A stretch of DNA of 64,000 nucleotides from Glossina fuscipes (Eukaryota > Arthropoda > Insecta > Diptera > Glossinidae). The position numbers were made by a program, and so were the translations under genes. Below are positions 48,641-60,300 of this stretch, in pieces (the first letter of the stretch is position 1; each line of letters begins with the position of its first letter). The notes under the pieces were generated by a model. That model did not search any database. It had not been told where the DNA came from and was given only the letters and a program-made list of their open reading frames with translations. Location: assembly GCF_014805625.2 (NCBI RefSeq), contig NW_023998422.1, forward strand, positions 937,309-1,001,308, given 5' to 3'.

Positions 48641-51031
48641 TCATTTTCTCTTTTTATTATGTAATATTTTATTTTGAATTAACTTTCGTTTAGAATTTTT
48701 CGGCGCAGTAATTTTTTCATCTTGGGTACGAATATTTTGACGAGCCGACTCATTAACTTCGCCTTTGTCGACATCTTCGCTATCACTGTAATAAAATTAA
48801 ATCATTTTTGAGCGAAACGACTAAAAAATGTCAAGAAATCTTAAAATATACAAATATGAAAAGCTTAATATTGTGTGTTTGCAAAAATTTTGATCAACGA
48901 CTTTTAAAAGAAAAAATGATAAAGAAATGAAAAATAACGGTTGAATTTGATCGTTTCGTTCTTCTTCTACATAAAATAATAGTATTGTTGATTTATTTAC
49001 TGTTCGTCGACGCTAATCATGGAACGCTTAAACTTCTTCTTCATTCATTAGTTTTCTTGCTTATCTGAGGAAATCTGCTGACGAAGCTCACTAAACACGT
49101 TCAGAGGACTATGGTGATGGTGCTCCATCATATCCCAATCGTCGATTTTGGGTTCTACATCTTCAAAGTGGCGAATTGAGCGAACTGAAAATGCCACTTT
49201 TTGGCAAGAGTCGTTCAGGATACACGGTTGCAGCTCGATTGGGAAGTCCTACTTACTATCCAACGTACTTACCAGACATGGCAGCTCCTGATTAGCATTT
49301 GTTCAGATCGATGCAGCATGGCTTAGCTGGCACGCGGAAGAAGTGCGAAAATGGGTCGGCGGATGGATCGCTGCCAAAATGATATAAATTCTTTCTTTCG
49401 ACATAACATCGCCATGTTGCCAATAATATTATAAAACATTGTAGAAAATAATGGAAACTATTTTGATTAATATACATGGTAGCAATTTTTCCCAATAAAT
49501 GACTTTTTCAAGTGAAAAAATGATCAAAAATTTTGCAAACGCTTAATAACAAGAATTATTACTCGAAAAAGGGCAAATCAGGAATGAAATATGGTTCTCA
49601 TGCATATCTGATTGATATTGTGTTAGTCAAGTTCGTTCAGTTATTGCATAACACATATTTGTGTTTCGGAAAAAGTTCGAGGAGTAGTAGTGTGTACTAC
49701 GTTGTCAGATTTTGATGAATTTTTTATTTCGCGATATAAATAAACAAATTTTGATTTTGTATAAACGTGTTTTGACTTACCAAATGGTCTGCATATTCTC
49801 AAACATTTGCTCGTATTCCTCATCAACTGGCGTATTAGTCTTTTTCTTCAGTTTTACTTCGCTTTGATGAGTTTGATCATTGGCGCATTCCTCTGTTGTC
49901 ACATCGTCACACACAATCTCTTGCGTGTTACGAATAAGAACTCGCGTAATTTTAGATTTAGTGTAACATTGATACATAAGCACACAAGAGTCTACATGAT
50001 GTACACGAACATAACGATCTAAGCAGCCAGAAAGCAAATACTTACCAGTAGAATCTAACTGAACATCGCAAATTCCTCCAGTAAAACCTTTGTAAGTGTG
50101 AACAAAAGTCTTCAAACGACGTATATCGAAAGCCTAAAAAAAATATCAGTTAGTCCTGATTATAGGCATATATGTATTCGCCTATGATCATACTTTCATT
50201 GCGCCCATTGTTGTACCCGTATAAATATAGTTGTCCTTTGCTGCTAAGGTAGTAAAACTCATTTGCTCGTCAGTTGCAAAACTTTGCACGGGGCGCCTTT
50301 GTTTACGAATATCATACAGCCTTACATAGCCAAGACGAGAACAAGTTGTCAGATTTTGAGGAGAATCAATAAAGCCAACATCACTGTCCCAAACAGGTAC
50401 CTCCAATTGTAAATAGTCGTTGGGTAGATTTTTGGAGGAAAAAACAATTTTCCCTACAGCAAGATCAAAAACTTTTACATTATTTTGCCTCCCTTTGCCA
50501 CCACTAGCTACCAGACGTCGATCGAATGGACATTGCCGTAAACGTTCCATATTATCCCCGGCATTTATAATGTTAACTTCAGGCAAAGTCGCACGTTCTT
50601 CTTCTCTTAATAAACGCTGAATTCGTCCGTCTGCCATACCGACTATATATCGCCCGTCATATTGAGCCAATCCAACTACAGGGGCTCCTCCATCGATCTC
50701 GAAGCTTTTTATAACACTTTGCGTGTCTAAAGAATGTAATTGAAAAGCCGGCTTGGCACGTCCAATTAAGATTTCCGATCCATCATCTTTAGTAAACGTT
50801 AAGGCCGTTATACTCGAATTCCTATCGCCTAGTTTATGTAGATTGTGTTGCACAAATGGATCGTCCTTATAAGTCGGTGAAAATTCTGTGGATATAAGGA
50901 ATGCAATTAAAATCGTTTTAGATGTTTTCTGTTCTTAACTTACTCTTTAAAGAACCTGTTTGTGTACCCACATAAAACTCATGATTTTCGGTGTAATTAG
51001 GATTTTTTACATTGCTGGTTGTCCACTTCAT
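48641..51031 (-). CDS. WDR74: WDR74/NSA1-like WD-repeat protein
   Basis: Exons in transcript order 51031-50944, 50885-50194, 50133-49781 and 48785-48641 join to 425 residues. The body is a seven-bladed WD propeller: segments such as LTFTKDDGSEILIGRAKPAF, VWDSDVGFIDSP, CSRLGYVRLYDIRKQRRPVQ and CDVQLDSTGKYLLSGCLDRY match the WDR74 (yeast Nsa1) family. The last exon is acidic then Lys-rich and ends NKKRK, a likely nuclear or nucleolar signal. Family members act in 60S pre-ribosome assembly and nuclear RNA surveillance with NVL and MTR4. The fourth exon is assigned by phase and by its basic tail; it lies 1 kb away across an intron holding a probable nested gene. The gene is divergent from TRUB2 and convergent with the channel gene. 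Confidence 0.93.
48790..48795 (+). terminator. likely pickpocket polyadenylation signal
   Basis: The first good AATAAA on the plus strand after the channel stop. It lies just past the WDR74 last exon, so the two 3' ends would overlap. Confidence 0.4.
48992..48997 (-). terminator. polyadenylation signal of the nested minus-strand gene
   Basis: AATAAA on the minus strand, about 50 nt beyond the 49048 stop, which supports a separate transcript unit. Confidence 0.45.
49048..49279 (-). CDS. probable nested 47-residue protein in the last WDR74 intron
   Basis: Exon 1 is 49279-49273 (ATG TCT G) with a strong GTAAGT donor. Exon 2 is 49184-49048, with acceptor TTTTCAG and a TAA stop; the intron is 88 nt. 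The product is 47 residues, acidic in the middle (EDVEPKIDDWD), with MMEHHHHSP and the end SELRQQISSDKQEN. A polyadenylation signal lies 50 nt downstream. Upstream, 49292-49400 is GC-richer than the flanks and could be its 5' UTR. I do not recognise the protein; the acidic-Trp stretch loosely recalls small proteasome or complex subunits, but this is not an assignment. The plus strand is also open here (49095-49296), so the strand is inferred from splice signals. It could be an alternative 3' end of WDR74. Confidence 0.5.
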
Positions 51032-51372
51032 TTTAAATGAAAGTAATCAGATAATTAAGCTGAAATTAACTTTTGTTTTTGAGATATAGAATAAGCCCAG
51101 ACATATATGGCTTATATACCCACAGATTGAATAGTTTACAAAAGTTTATTAATTTGTTCACAACATACAACTAAAAAGATAAACACGTTTTACTGATGCA
51201 GTGCTGCCAAGTTCGCATTTCTCCAACTTAGCAAATGCTTATTATGAATAAAAAAGTAAACACTGGAATTTCTCGAACAGAACAGCTGATCGAAAAAATA
51301 AACAAAAAGTAGAAATCGGCATAAAATATTTAAAAATTCTTCCATAGAAAAATTGTTTACGTTAAATAAGTA
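51032..51372. promoter_or_regulatory. bidirectional promoter region WDR74/TRUB2
   Basis: The start codons of the two divergent genes are 341 bp apart, and both 5' UTRs must lie within it. No TATA box is obvious. There is an E-box-like CAGCTG at 51283. The shared control is inferred from the geometry. Confidence 0.5.
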
Positions 51373-52392
51373 ATGCCTTTATTGAAAGTATACAATCCCG
51401 CCACTGTCGTTAAGCACCTCAATGGTCTAATTAATGTTTATAAACCCAAAAACATGAAATTGAATCAAGTGAAAGCAGCAATACTTTACAATATATGCCG
51501 AGGTAAGGTTAATTTTCAAGCAAAAAGGGTATGTCCTCTAACGTTAACTACAATTTAATTGGCAATAGATTTGAATGAAATGTACTCAAACCAAATAGAA
51601 GCATCCAAGAATCCCTTACTTGAACCGGGAGGAGGAGCTAATCCTATACTCCGTAAAATACATTCTTTAAATTTAGCAGACGATATATTGTCTAAAGGAC
51701 CGGCTTATCAAATGGACGATATTTCTTGTGCACCTGCCTTAAGTCTTGGACCCCATACAAGTGGGGTTTTGAGTAAGTAGTGGTTCTTACCCATTCAATT
51801 TTTCTCATGTTGCCTTCCCGGAATTATCATCCTAGTACTTGGGTTAAACAGAGGCATAAGACTATACAAGACTGCGCAAAAGAAACCTCCAATACGGGCT
51901 TATCACGTTACTGTTGAAATGGGTGTTGCCACCGAAAACCATTTTAGTGATTCACGCAAAACCGTTCGAGCTAACTATACGCATGTTCGGGCAGATCGCA
52001 TCAGTGGTCTGGCTTCATCGTTGCAGGCTTCACATCAACGTAAAATGTATGAATTGTGCGGTGTTGATTTGCAGTCTCAGGCAGCCTACGAACTGGCTTG
52101 TAAAGGGCTAATACGTCCTGTTGACAATTCACTGCCGGTTGTCTACGGCATTAAACTAATTGGATTCCAACCGCCTTATTTCACTCTCGAAATACATGCA
52201 ATTAACGAAACCGAAGATTATTTGGCGGCGCTAGTGAATGATATGGCAATCGAATTAAAAACCGTTGGACATTGTTCAGCGATACGATGTGTACGGCACG
52301 GTCCCTATGTAGTTGAAAAGTCGTTATTAAGACATGGCTGGAATCTGGCAGGAGTAGTTAGGAATATGCGTGAACAAAAAGCAATAAATTGA
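51373..52392 (+). CDS. TRUB2: TRUB2-like mitochondrial/nuclear pseudouridine synthase homologue
   Basis: Exons 51373-51502, 51569-51772 and 51836-52392 give 296 residues. The N-terminal NGLINVYKPKNMKL segment is the TruB KP motif; HTSGVLILGLNRG (106-118) is the SGVL block; GLIRPVDN and LELKT-like (IELKTVGHC) segments match the C-terminal half of TRUB2. In active TruB enzymes SGVL is preceded by a catalytic Asp (human TRUB2 has RLDAQASGVL). Here the corresponding stretch is SLGPHTSGVL, with no Asp. So the fold is kept, but catalysis by the canonical mechanism is doubtful. Human TRUB2 modifies mitochondrial mRNA. Polyadenylation signal AATAAA at 52434-52439. The next gene starts 390 bp further on the same strand. 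Confidence 0.93.
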
Positions 52393-52433
52393 ATCAAATT
52401 GAGAAGAATTATAAAATGTATTTTGTAATTTTA

Positions 52434-52439
52434 AATAAA
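52434..52439 (+). terminator. TRUB2 polyadenylation signal
   Basis: AATAAA 42 nt past the stop codon. Confidence 0.6.
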
Positions 52440-52782
52440 AAACTTGTATTGAAATACAAGGAATTCACTTATTATAATGCCTTTATATTACCTATATTCA
52501 TCAAAACACTTCATTTTTAATGTAAAGAATGTTTGCATATCAAATTGCTGATACAGAGAAATAGGTTTGAAGTATTTTTGATCATTGCCACCGATCTGCT
52601 TTTTGTGCGCATTCGCATTAAGACACTCAGAGTACAAAAGCAAAAAATATAAATATCCATAAAGAATACATAAGAAACACACATAATTAGCTTCAGTACT
52701 AATCTAAAAATATTTCAACGAAACGATTTCTAAAATCCATCTAAAGTTCATTTTTAAATCGCAGAAGAATTCAAAGTAAGTA

Positions 52783-54609
52783 ATGATGTCTCAAGCCGAA
52801 GTTACGGAACCCGTTTGTGCCGTTTGTTTAGTGCCTGCGAAAAACTTCTGTTCTGCCTGTAAATTGGTTAAATATTGTGGCACAGAACATCAACGCCAAC
52901 ACTGGAAGCAGCATAAAAAAGAATGTCGTCCATTTCGCATAGCTAAGGATGATATTTTAGGCCGCTATCTTATGGCAACTCGAGATATTCAGGCCGACGG
53001 AACTATATTTATCGAAGAGCCTCTTGTTGTAGGCCCTAAGTGGTATTTGTCAGAACAAGAACGAGAGACCCCTGTAATGCCATGCGTCGGCTGCTTTACA
53101 CCCTGCCACATGTCCACCCGACGATGTCCCAGGTAATTTGAAAATCCATAAATAAAAATCCATAATGAAAATACTCTGATTGTCATTAATTTTTTTTTGT
53201 ACAGATGCCACTGGCCCGCTTGCTCGCCTAGATGTTTGGGTCTGAAAGATCCCAATATTCATGGTTTAGAATGCAAAATTCTGTCCTTAGGCCCCGGACC
53301 AGCTAAAAAAGAAGATTGCTTAAGTAACTATTATCGGACCGATGCTTTACTGGTTTTAAAGTGCTTGATGCTTCAGAAGCAAAATCCTAAAAAATGGCAC
53401 GATTTACTAGATATGCAAAGCCATGAAGAAGAGCGGAAGGGTACGGAGCTTCAGGAGTAAGTTTTTTTTTATTTTAGGGGTGTATCGTACTGTTGCACGA
53501 CTATTGCATTTCCGTTCTCCTTTAGAGATGCTGAAGAACGTATAGTTTCCTATTTAAACAGTAATTTCCTTCTAAAACCAACGCAGAAATTTCTTAGCGA
53601 ATATGACGGCATGTTATTACGACGGATTTGCGGTATTATTGAAACGAATTATATGTGTGTTAGTCTACCTACGGGAATTGAGCTTAGTGGTTTATTTTAT
53701 ACTGCTTGTATGATGGAACATTCTTGTCAACCGAATTGTTATTTTTCCTTTGACCGGCACAATGGGTTTCGAATATCTGTTATAGCTGGACGTACTATTC
53801 AGAAAGGTGAACATCTTAAAATTATGTATTCTAATATTTTATGGAACACCCACATGCGTAATGAACATTTAGCCATAACCAAACATTTCCATTGCAAATG
53901 TGAAAGATGCAGTGACCCCACTGAATTAGGAACGTATTTCAGTGCTTTGAATTGTGTGAGCGCTACAGAAGAGCCCTGTGATGGCATACAATTACCAAAA
54001 GATCCTCTTAATAGTAAAACCGATTGGATTTGCGACAAGTGTGCAATAACCATAAACGGGGAAGAGGTACGTTATTTGCTAACACAAATGACCGAAGAAG
54101 TTGAAACTTTGTTAGCCCAGAAGCCAAGCATCAAGCAGGTGGAAAATTTAATGAACAAGCTGGGCACGTTTCTACATAATCATCACTATCATATGTTTAG
54201 CCTCAAACATACTCTAATACAATTATATGGCAAAGAACCAGGATTTACAATAAATCAACTTAGCAACGCCTTATTAGAGAAAAAGTTGGATATGTGTAAA
54301 GAACTGAACGATATTTGTAGAAAACTCGATCCAAGTACAATACGTTTATCAATCTATGTAAGCATAATATTGTATGAAATGCATACAGTTTTAGTTGAGA
54401 AGTCTAAACGTTTATTTGCTATGGAGAACAAGACATTAGATGAAGTAAAAGCATTGCAGGAAGAAGCCCTACAACATCTTTCGTTAGCCACCCACTTATT
54501 GAAGAAAGAAATGGATAACATAGCTGGCAGTAAATTGAATGATTGTATTGTAAAGTCTATTGAAGAGGTAAAATCTTTGATCGAGAAAAGCAATTTAAAA
54601 GTTTATTGA
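52783..54609 (+). CDS. SMYD-type MYND/SET-domain protein (arthropod SmydA class)
   Basis: Exons 52783-53132, 53205-53456 and 53526-54609 give 561 residues. A MYND zinc finger occupies residues 12-49 (CAVC, CSAC, YCGTEHQ, HWKQHKKEC; one Cys is replaced by His). A second Cys-rich segment spans ~100-135 (CVGCFTPCH, CHWPACSPRC). The SET core has EHSCQPNC (265-272) and GEHLKIMY (295-302), followed by the post-SET CKCERC (324-329). The C-terminal half is helical, with DEVKALQEEALQHL-like heptads. Family members are putative lysine methyltransferases; many arthropod SmydA proteins are diverged and their substrates unknown. The start has two adjacent Met codons. Polyadenylation signal at 54682-54687. 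The particular fly paralogue is not assigned. Confidence 0.93.
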
Positions 54610-54681
54610 TATATATGCATACAAATGCATTGAAGATATAAATTTTCATATTTATTTAATGTTTAATGTTTTATATCTTAA

Positions 54682-54687
54682 AATAAA
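54682..54687 (+). terminator. polyadenylation signal of the SMYD gene
   Basis: AATAAA 73 nt past the stop codon. Confidence 0.6.
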
Positions 54688-54699
54688 ACAATGTCTTTA

Positions 54700-55158
54700 A
54701 ATTTTCTTCTTTTTTTTTTTAATAGAAAACTTAAAGTTTAAAGTAAATAAATACCATAACCGTTTCTAACACGAAAAATATTGGCAATAGTAATAATGTC
54801 TTATGGATTGATTAGTCATTAATGAAAAAAAAAACTGAAGCAAAAACCTTTGACAAATATTTTTAAATAAACGATTTTTATGTCTTAATAGTTAATTTTC
54901 TAACAATCAAGTTAAATATTTTTAAAAACTTGACAAAAGCTATTGTGAACTATTATTATATTGTCAAAGTGAAATTTCAGTACAATCAGCCTGATTGGTT
55001 GGCTACCAAAGCTTAGTACAAATCGCAGCCAATACCTTCGCTTGTTCTTAAAGAATAACTTTTGTAAGTCATATGACCAAATGAAAAAAGTGATGTAAAC
55101 AGTGTTTCACGCTTGGTTTAGCCAAGAGTAAAAGAGAAACCTATACCTAGTGTGCTTG
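54700..55158. other. intergenic DNA upstream of Vha16-1
   Basis: AT-rich, with T-run and A-run tracts and a CCAAT-type GATTGGTTGG at about 54992. No gene. Confidence 0.35.
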
Positions 55159-56206
55159 TATAAATGTGACAACTGCCTTACTTATCGTGAAAAACACGAA
55201 TTCACAAGAAAAAACAAGTAAAAATCACTACCAGTCAGTTACCAACTAAGCCTGCTTAGCGAACTCCCTAAATAGTTACTAAGAAAATAAAGGATTCGGG
55301 ACATTCAGCAATTTTATTAACAATAATTCTAAAACGAAGTGAGTGAAATTGTGTGGTTTATGTTTGCTGAAAATAGTTTAAAACCTTAAAATAGGCAACG
55401 AATGGTTAATTCCTTCGTTTGCCACGACATAATTTTTTTTGTTTAACATAGAGGAGGAGAGGGATGTATTCATTAAACTTTTTCAACTCTAGAATAAATA
55501 TTTCAGACGAAAAACAAATAAATTCTAATAAAGAATATTTCAATAAATGATTAGAGAAAATTTTTCAAAGTCAGTACAACACTTGTTCATTTCAGATATA
55601 TATATATATATATATATAAATACATGTGTATATGTGTGTTTTTTACAACATTTGCAAGATTTACATATGTTAGCCCGCACAGACGTAAAACGTACATACA
55701 CAATTACAAGCATTTCATTGTCGGCGCCTGCATGTGAATATGTGAATACTAGGAGATAAAACACCTAGTAGCAAAAATCGCTTAGTAATCGATTGACGAT
55801 ATATAAAGTTTGATTAGTTACGTAATTTAATTGTAAATCTTCATATTTTATTAAAGTTGTTTGACATTCATCTCATCTTTTAGCTTTAACGGGTTTTCCA
55901 TTTTGCCTCTCTTTTTTCGTGCTACACATATAGTGCAAACAGAAACACATTTTAAGACTGTGGCAACCTTGTTTTATAAATTCGTATTAAAGAAAAAAGA
56001 AAATCAAAAGTGAACGAACAATTGCCAAAGAAGATATTCAGCTCCTCCTCTAAAAAAAGCAAATTGCAATTTTTTTCTACAGAAAAATAGCTAAAACTAA
56101 CAATACACGGTGATAAAATTTTACCAGGACATCAAAACTTTATAAAACCAAGAAGTATTTTTCGCTCTATAGTAAACTATAATTTGAATATAAACACAAA
56201 CAAAAA
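55159..56206 (+). promoter_or_regulatory. candidate Vha16-1 promoter and 5' UTR with an intron
   Basis: TATAAAT at 55159-55165 is a possible TATA box. A good donor (GTGAGT, 55339) and a good acceptor (TTTTTTCTACAG, ending 56082) suggest a 5' UTR intron, leaving 56083-56206 as the leader joined to the ATG. The putative intron contains a (TA)n tract (55586-55619). No CACGTG (CLEAR-type) site was seen. All of this is inferred from signals. Confidence 0.35.
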
Positions 56207-58480
56207 ATGGCTGACACAGCAAGCGATAATCCAATTTATGGACCCTTTTTCGGTGTGATGGGGGCTGCCTCAGCCATTATATTCAGTGGTAAGTAATATA
56301 CGATTAAAATATGTGAATATTCTAAAAGATGATATTGCAACAAGGAATAGATTTGATATAAGATACAGAAAAATTTCATTAAAATGAAAATTTAAAGGGG
56401 TAATGATGCAGGTTGTTAAAAGAAGAAATCCTAGTACCACTACATTCGTGACTTTCATATACCTATGTACACGTATGAACAAACATGTACGCAATGTGTC
56501 ATTGATATAGAGTATGCGCGTGACTTGACTAATTAAGTAGTTAGTAGTATTCAAGATTACGATATCTGCTTCTTTTGTAGCTTCTGTATATGATTTTGGT
56601 AACGTTTTTCAAACAGTAGGGTTTTGTTTTGAATTGAATGAAAGAAAATTATGTAAGTTTCCCTTCCGTGTGTGCAGAAAAAATATAACTTATATTTCGT
56701 TCACCTAACAAGTCACAAGACTTAGTTTAGTTAGAGTTGCCATCATTATAAAAAAATTATGATATGATTAGGTTGGGTAAAGTTTCCATTTTTCCTATAA
56801 GTTTGTCTCAAATTTCTTATCTCATGCATATATATATACATATGTACATATATATACATATGTGCGTAGTGTGCAATATAATCAATTACATACCAAGGAC
56901 TTATCATCACATGTTGTGTTAAGATAATTTTCGAAGAATAAATATCCCACTTATCAGTTAATTTTAAATTAGAAACAAAAAATAAGGATTAACTGGGTGG
57001 TCAGAAGTTAGGAAGCAAATGATCGTAGTGTTTTATTACGACAGTAGAAAATTTGTTAATTTTTTAATATGTTTTGAGAGTAAAGTAAAAGGTGAAATGA
57101 AAGGGCCGCCTATTATCTTTTTATTCCTAAACAAGGAGTTGTTAACTACTTTTTAGTTCTAATCAATTTAACGAAGTTAGATAAAAGTATTGCTAATGGC
57201 CACACCCACTTGCTTTATAAGTTTAACTAGAGGTACTGAAGACGAATAATAAAATTATTTTATCTTTGGATGAAATAATATGGTATTGTTATTTAATTCT
57301 AAAGTTGTCTCACATCAGTTTTGTGTCAGATTTGACCATTTGTTTTTGTAGTTCAAAGGAAGGGGCTAATCCCACGCAGAATGTTATAAGAAGAGTCTGC
57401 TTGTGGCCGTTTTTTTATTTTCTTTTTGTAAGCAAATCAAGCATATCGTTTCATGTTACCGCTTTCTTCGTCATCGTCTTATAGTTTACAATACTAATTA
57501 AGTTTTGAGCAACGAACCAATAAATGATAATATAAAAAAGTAAAATTACTGACAATTGGTTAAAAATGGTTTTTTTAAATGACTAACCTACCTTTCTAAT
57601 TCCCTTCCTACATTAACAAAGAGCCTTATGTGGACTTAACTGGTTAAATATTTTAAAATAGTCATAATTAATAATTTTGTACGTTTTCCATGTATGAGGG
57701 TTTGACACTTTTCGAGTAAGTGGATAGAAATCACACTTCAACAAACAAAGTAACAAAGTTAATATATAAAACCTTTTCATAACCAAACATTTCCCGTTTC
57801 TATTTTATAACAGTTCAGGTATTTTCAGAGAAAGATAAAACTGCGCCTTTATGTAGCCTTTATATATCTAAGCAATAGACCTTACAAATTAATTAAGAAA
57901 AAAAATATGAACCCAGTTTTATTAAAATTGTTGAGGAAAAAGTTTGAGGTAGAAAAGCTAATTCAGTTAAAATGACTTTCAATAACATGTAAATTATTTT
58001 CCTACATATCGATAGCATTGGGGGCTGCCTATGGCACCGCTAAGTCCGGTACTGGTATCGCTGCCATGTCGGTGATGAGACCCGAATTGATTATGAAATC
58101 GATCATTCCTGTAGTTATGGCTGGTATCATTGCCATTTACGGTCTGGTCGTCGCCGTACTCATCGCTGGTGCCCTCGAAGAGCCTTCCAAATATTCACTA
58201 TATAAGTAATGCATCCCTTTATATGACTTTAAATACGGTATAGTATACTTTTAATTAAATTTATCATTTTTGTAGAGGTTTCATTCACCTGGGCGCTGGT
58301 TTGGCTGTCGGTTTTTCCGGTCTAGCCGCGGGTTTTGCGATCGGAATTGTGGGTGATGCTGGTGTTAGAGGTACAGCTCAACAGCCTCGTCTCTTTGTCG
58401 GTATGATTTTGATACTTATTTTCGCTGAAGTACTGGGTCTATATGGTCTCATTGTTGCCATTTATTTGTACACAAAATAA
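56207..58480 (+). CDS. Vha16-1: V-type proton ATPase 16 kDa proteolipid subunit c
   Basis: Exons 56207-56288, 58016-58205 and 58276-58480 give 158 residues, the usual length. Four transmembrane helices make two repeats ([20 protein letters not shown]..., [20 protein letters not shown]...). The proton-carrying Glu is E142 in [11 protein letters not shown] of helix 4. The sequence is close to identical to fly Vha16-1 apart from the first ten residues. About ten copies form the rotating c-ring of the Vo sector in endosomal, lysosomal and plasma membranes. Intron 1 (1,727 nt) is repeat-poor. The start has an A-rich context (AAAAAATGG). Later exons are GC-richer than the surroundings, as expected for a highly expressed gene. 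Confidence 0.97.
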
Positions 58481-60300
58481 ATAAATTTAGCAAAAGAAAA
58501 GAAAACAACCAAAACCCCACAAAATTATCTAAAAACAACAACAATAATCATATTACATATATAAATATACATAAAAACGCAACAATTTCAATAATAACCA
58601 CTAAAAATACATATTACTATCAAAAAATAATAAGAACAATTTAGTTAAAAAGCGTTTATCATCAGCAAGAAGAAAACAAGCAGTCACAGCCAAAACACAG
58701 AAAGCAAACGAAGAATTTATTCGCAACATTTTTTTATTTCAAAACCAGAAAGTGAAGTCTATTATTACGTTTATGTATGAAAAATATGCGCAATTTCTTC
58801 TTTTCATATTTGTCAATATTTAAAAAAAAAAACAATACACATTTCTTCAGAGGAACAAAGAACTATACACATACATTAGCGTTAAAGGAGTTTCTTAAAA
58901 GTATTGTTGCTCTATACTCTTCGTTTACTATGCATTTCCTTGACTTGTTGTTAAGGAAATGGTGTTTCTATGGGAAGATCGCATTAATGATGATTTTTGT
59001 ATATTTGCCTTTTCTACATATATTTTTCCTTCAATTTGTCCGCGCTTTTTGGTATTAAATTCAATTATTAAATTTCTGTTATGATTGTACCTAAATTTTG
59101 TTATTTCATAAGAATAGGGAAAATTGAACAAAACACTGAGCATTAAGCATATTTAATCATAATCGATAATAAAATCAAAGAGATCATCGATCAACTGTAA
59201 AGTGACGAAGAGAAAAAAAAAAAAAAAAAAAGAGAAGCTGTTTCTATCCTTTCCAGAGGAAAAACTCCCAACAAGCGGGAATGCCGCAACATTTGTTACG
59301 ACAAATATGCCAAGAATCCATAACACAATTTAAAGTGCTCTAAACAACAAAAAAAAAAAACAAAAAAAAGGAAAGAAAAGAAAAAAAAAAAGTTTAAAAG
59401 AATACATCGGAGTATAGCTATGCTGTTCGCTACCTACAGTATATAGTTATTTGTATAGCTTAATTAATTAATTTTTTTTTGATCTGAAACAACTTAATGC
59501 AAAATAAGCAATAAAAAGGCACTCACTGGAAACACACAGACACACATCCTCATATAAACACTATATAAATAACTAAGTCCTATACATATATTTTACGTTT
59601 AATTATTGTTCAATTCTAAGAATATTATATAATAATTATAACTATTTTTTTCTTTTGTGATAAGATTTAAAAATGGTATTTATATATATAAAAAATATAA
59701 TATAAATAAAAAAAAAAAACAAGGAAAAAGAAAACTACATAAAACATTGACATAAACCGTTACAGTGTTGGCATAAATAGTAAAACAACCAAAAAAAAAA
59801 AAGAAAAGAAATTACAGAACTGCACGTGTTCTCGTATAAGCAGGTGTCAAAAATGAGAGAAAAGAACTTGTTTTAATTATTAGCTCATTCACCTCACTGT
59901 GTTTATAAATAATTATGTATTTTAGACGAAATCACACATTTTCACTTTCTTTTTCTTGTTATGTATAAAAGAAATCTATGTAGATACGGTGTATATGTAT
60001 TTGCAATAGTAGTAAATTGTAATATAATTGTTTAAAAAAAATAAAAAAAAAAAAAAATTTAAAAAAAAAAAAAAGAAGAAAAAAAAAACTCAAACACAAA
60101 CTAAACAAAAAAAGAAAAAAAAAACTAAATTTATTTGCGGATAAAATGAAAATGGCTCTAATCAATGATGAAAACACCGTTTGCAACACTACACCTGCCG
60201 TTGTTCGCTTTACATATTTATGATGCTGAAAATATGTAAGTGTTCAACATTTAAAACGTGTAGTATTATATTTTCTCGGTTAGTAATTTTTTGTTTTCAT
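58481..60300 (+). other. probable long 3' UTR of Vha16-1
   Basis: Strikingly A-rich on the plus strand (A-runs at 59214, 59350, 59384, 59710, 59791, 60032-60124). Several AATAAA signals, the first overlapping the stop region (58476-58481), others near 59511 and 59704. Frames such as 58777-59058 are not conserved-looking. The UTR extent is inferred. Confidence 0.45.

Noticed and set aside
49095..49296. Plus-strand open stretch of ~65 codons
   Set aside because: Overlaps the minus-strand microgene, which has donor, acceptor, stop and polyadenylation signal; the plus frame has none of these. Kept only as an alternative.
50420..50620. 66-codon plus-strand frame
   Set aside because: Antisense to the WD-repeat coding exon.
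53799..54593. Minus-strand frames (53799-54053, 54354-54593)
   Set aside because: Antisense to the SET-domain exon.
55159..56206. CLEAR-type CACGTG site upstream of Vha16-1
   Set aside because: Looked for because V-ATPase genes often carry it; not found in the stretch.
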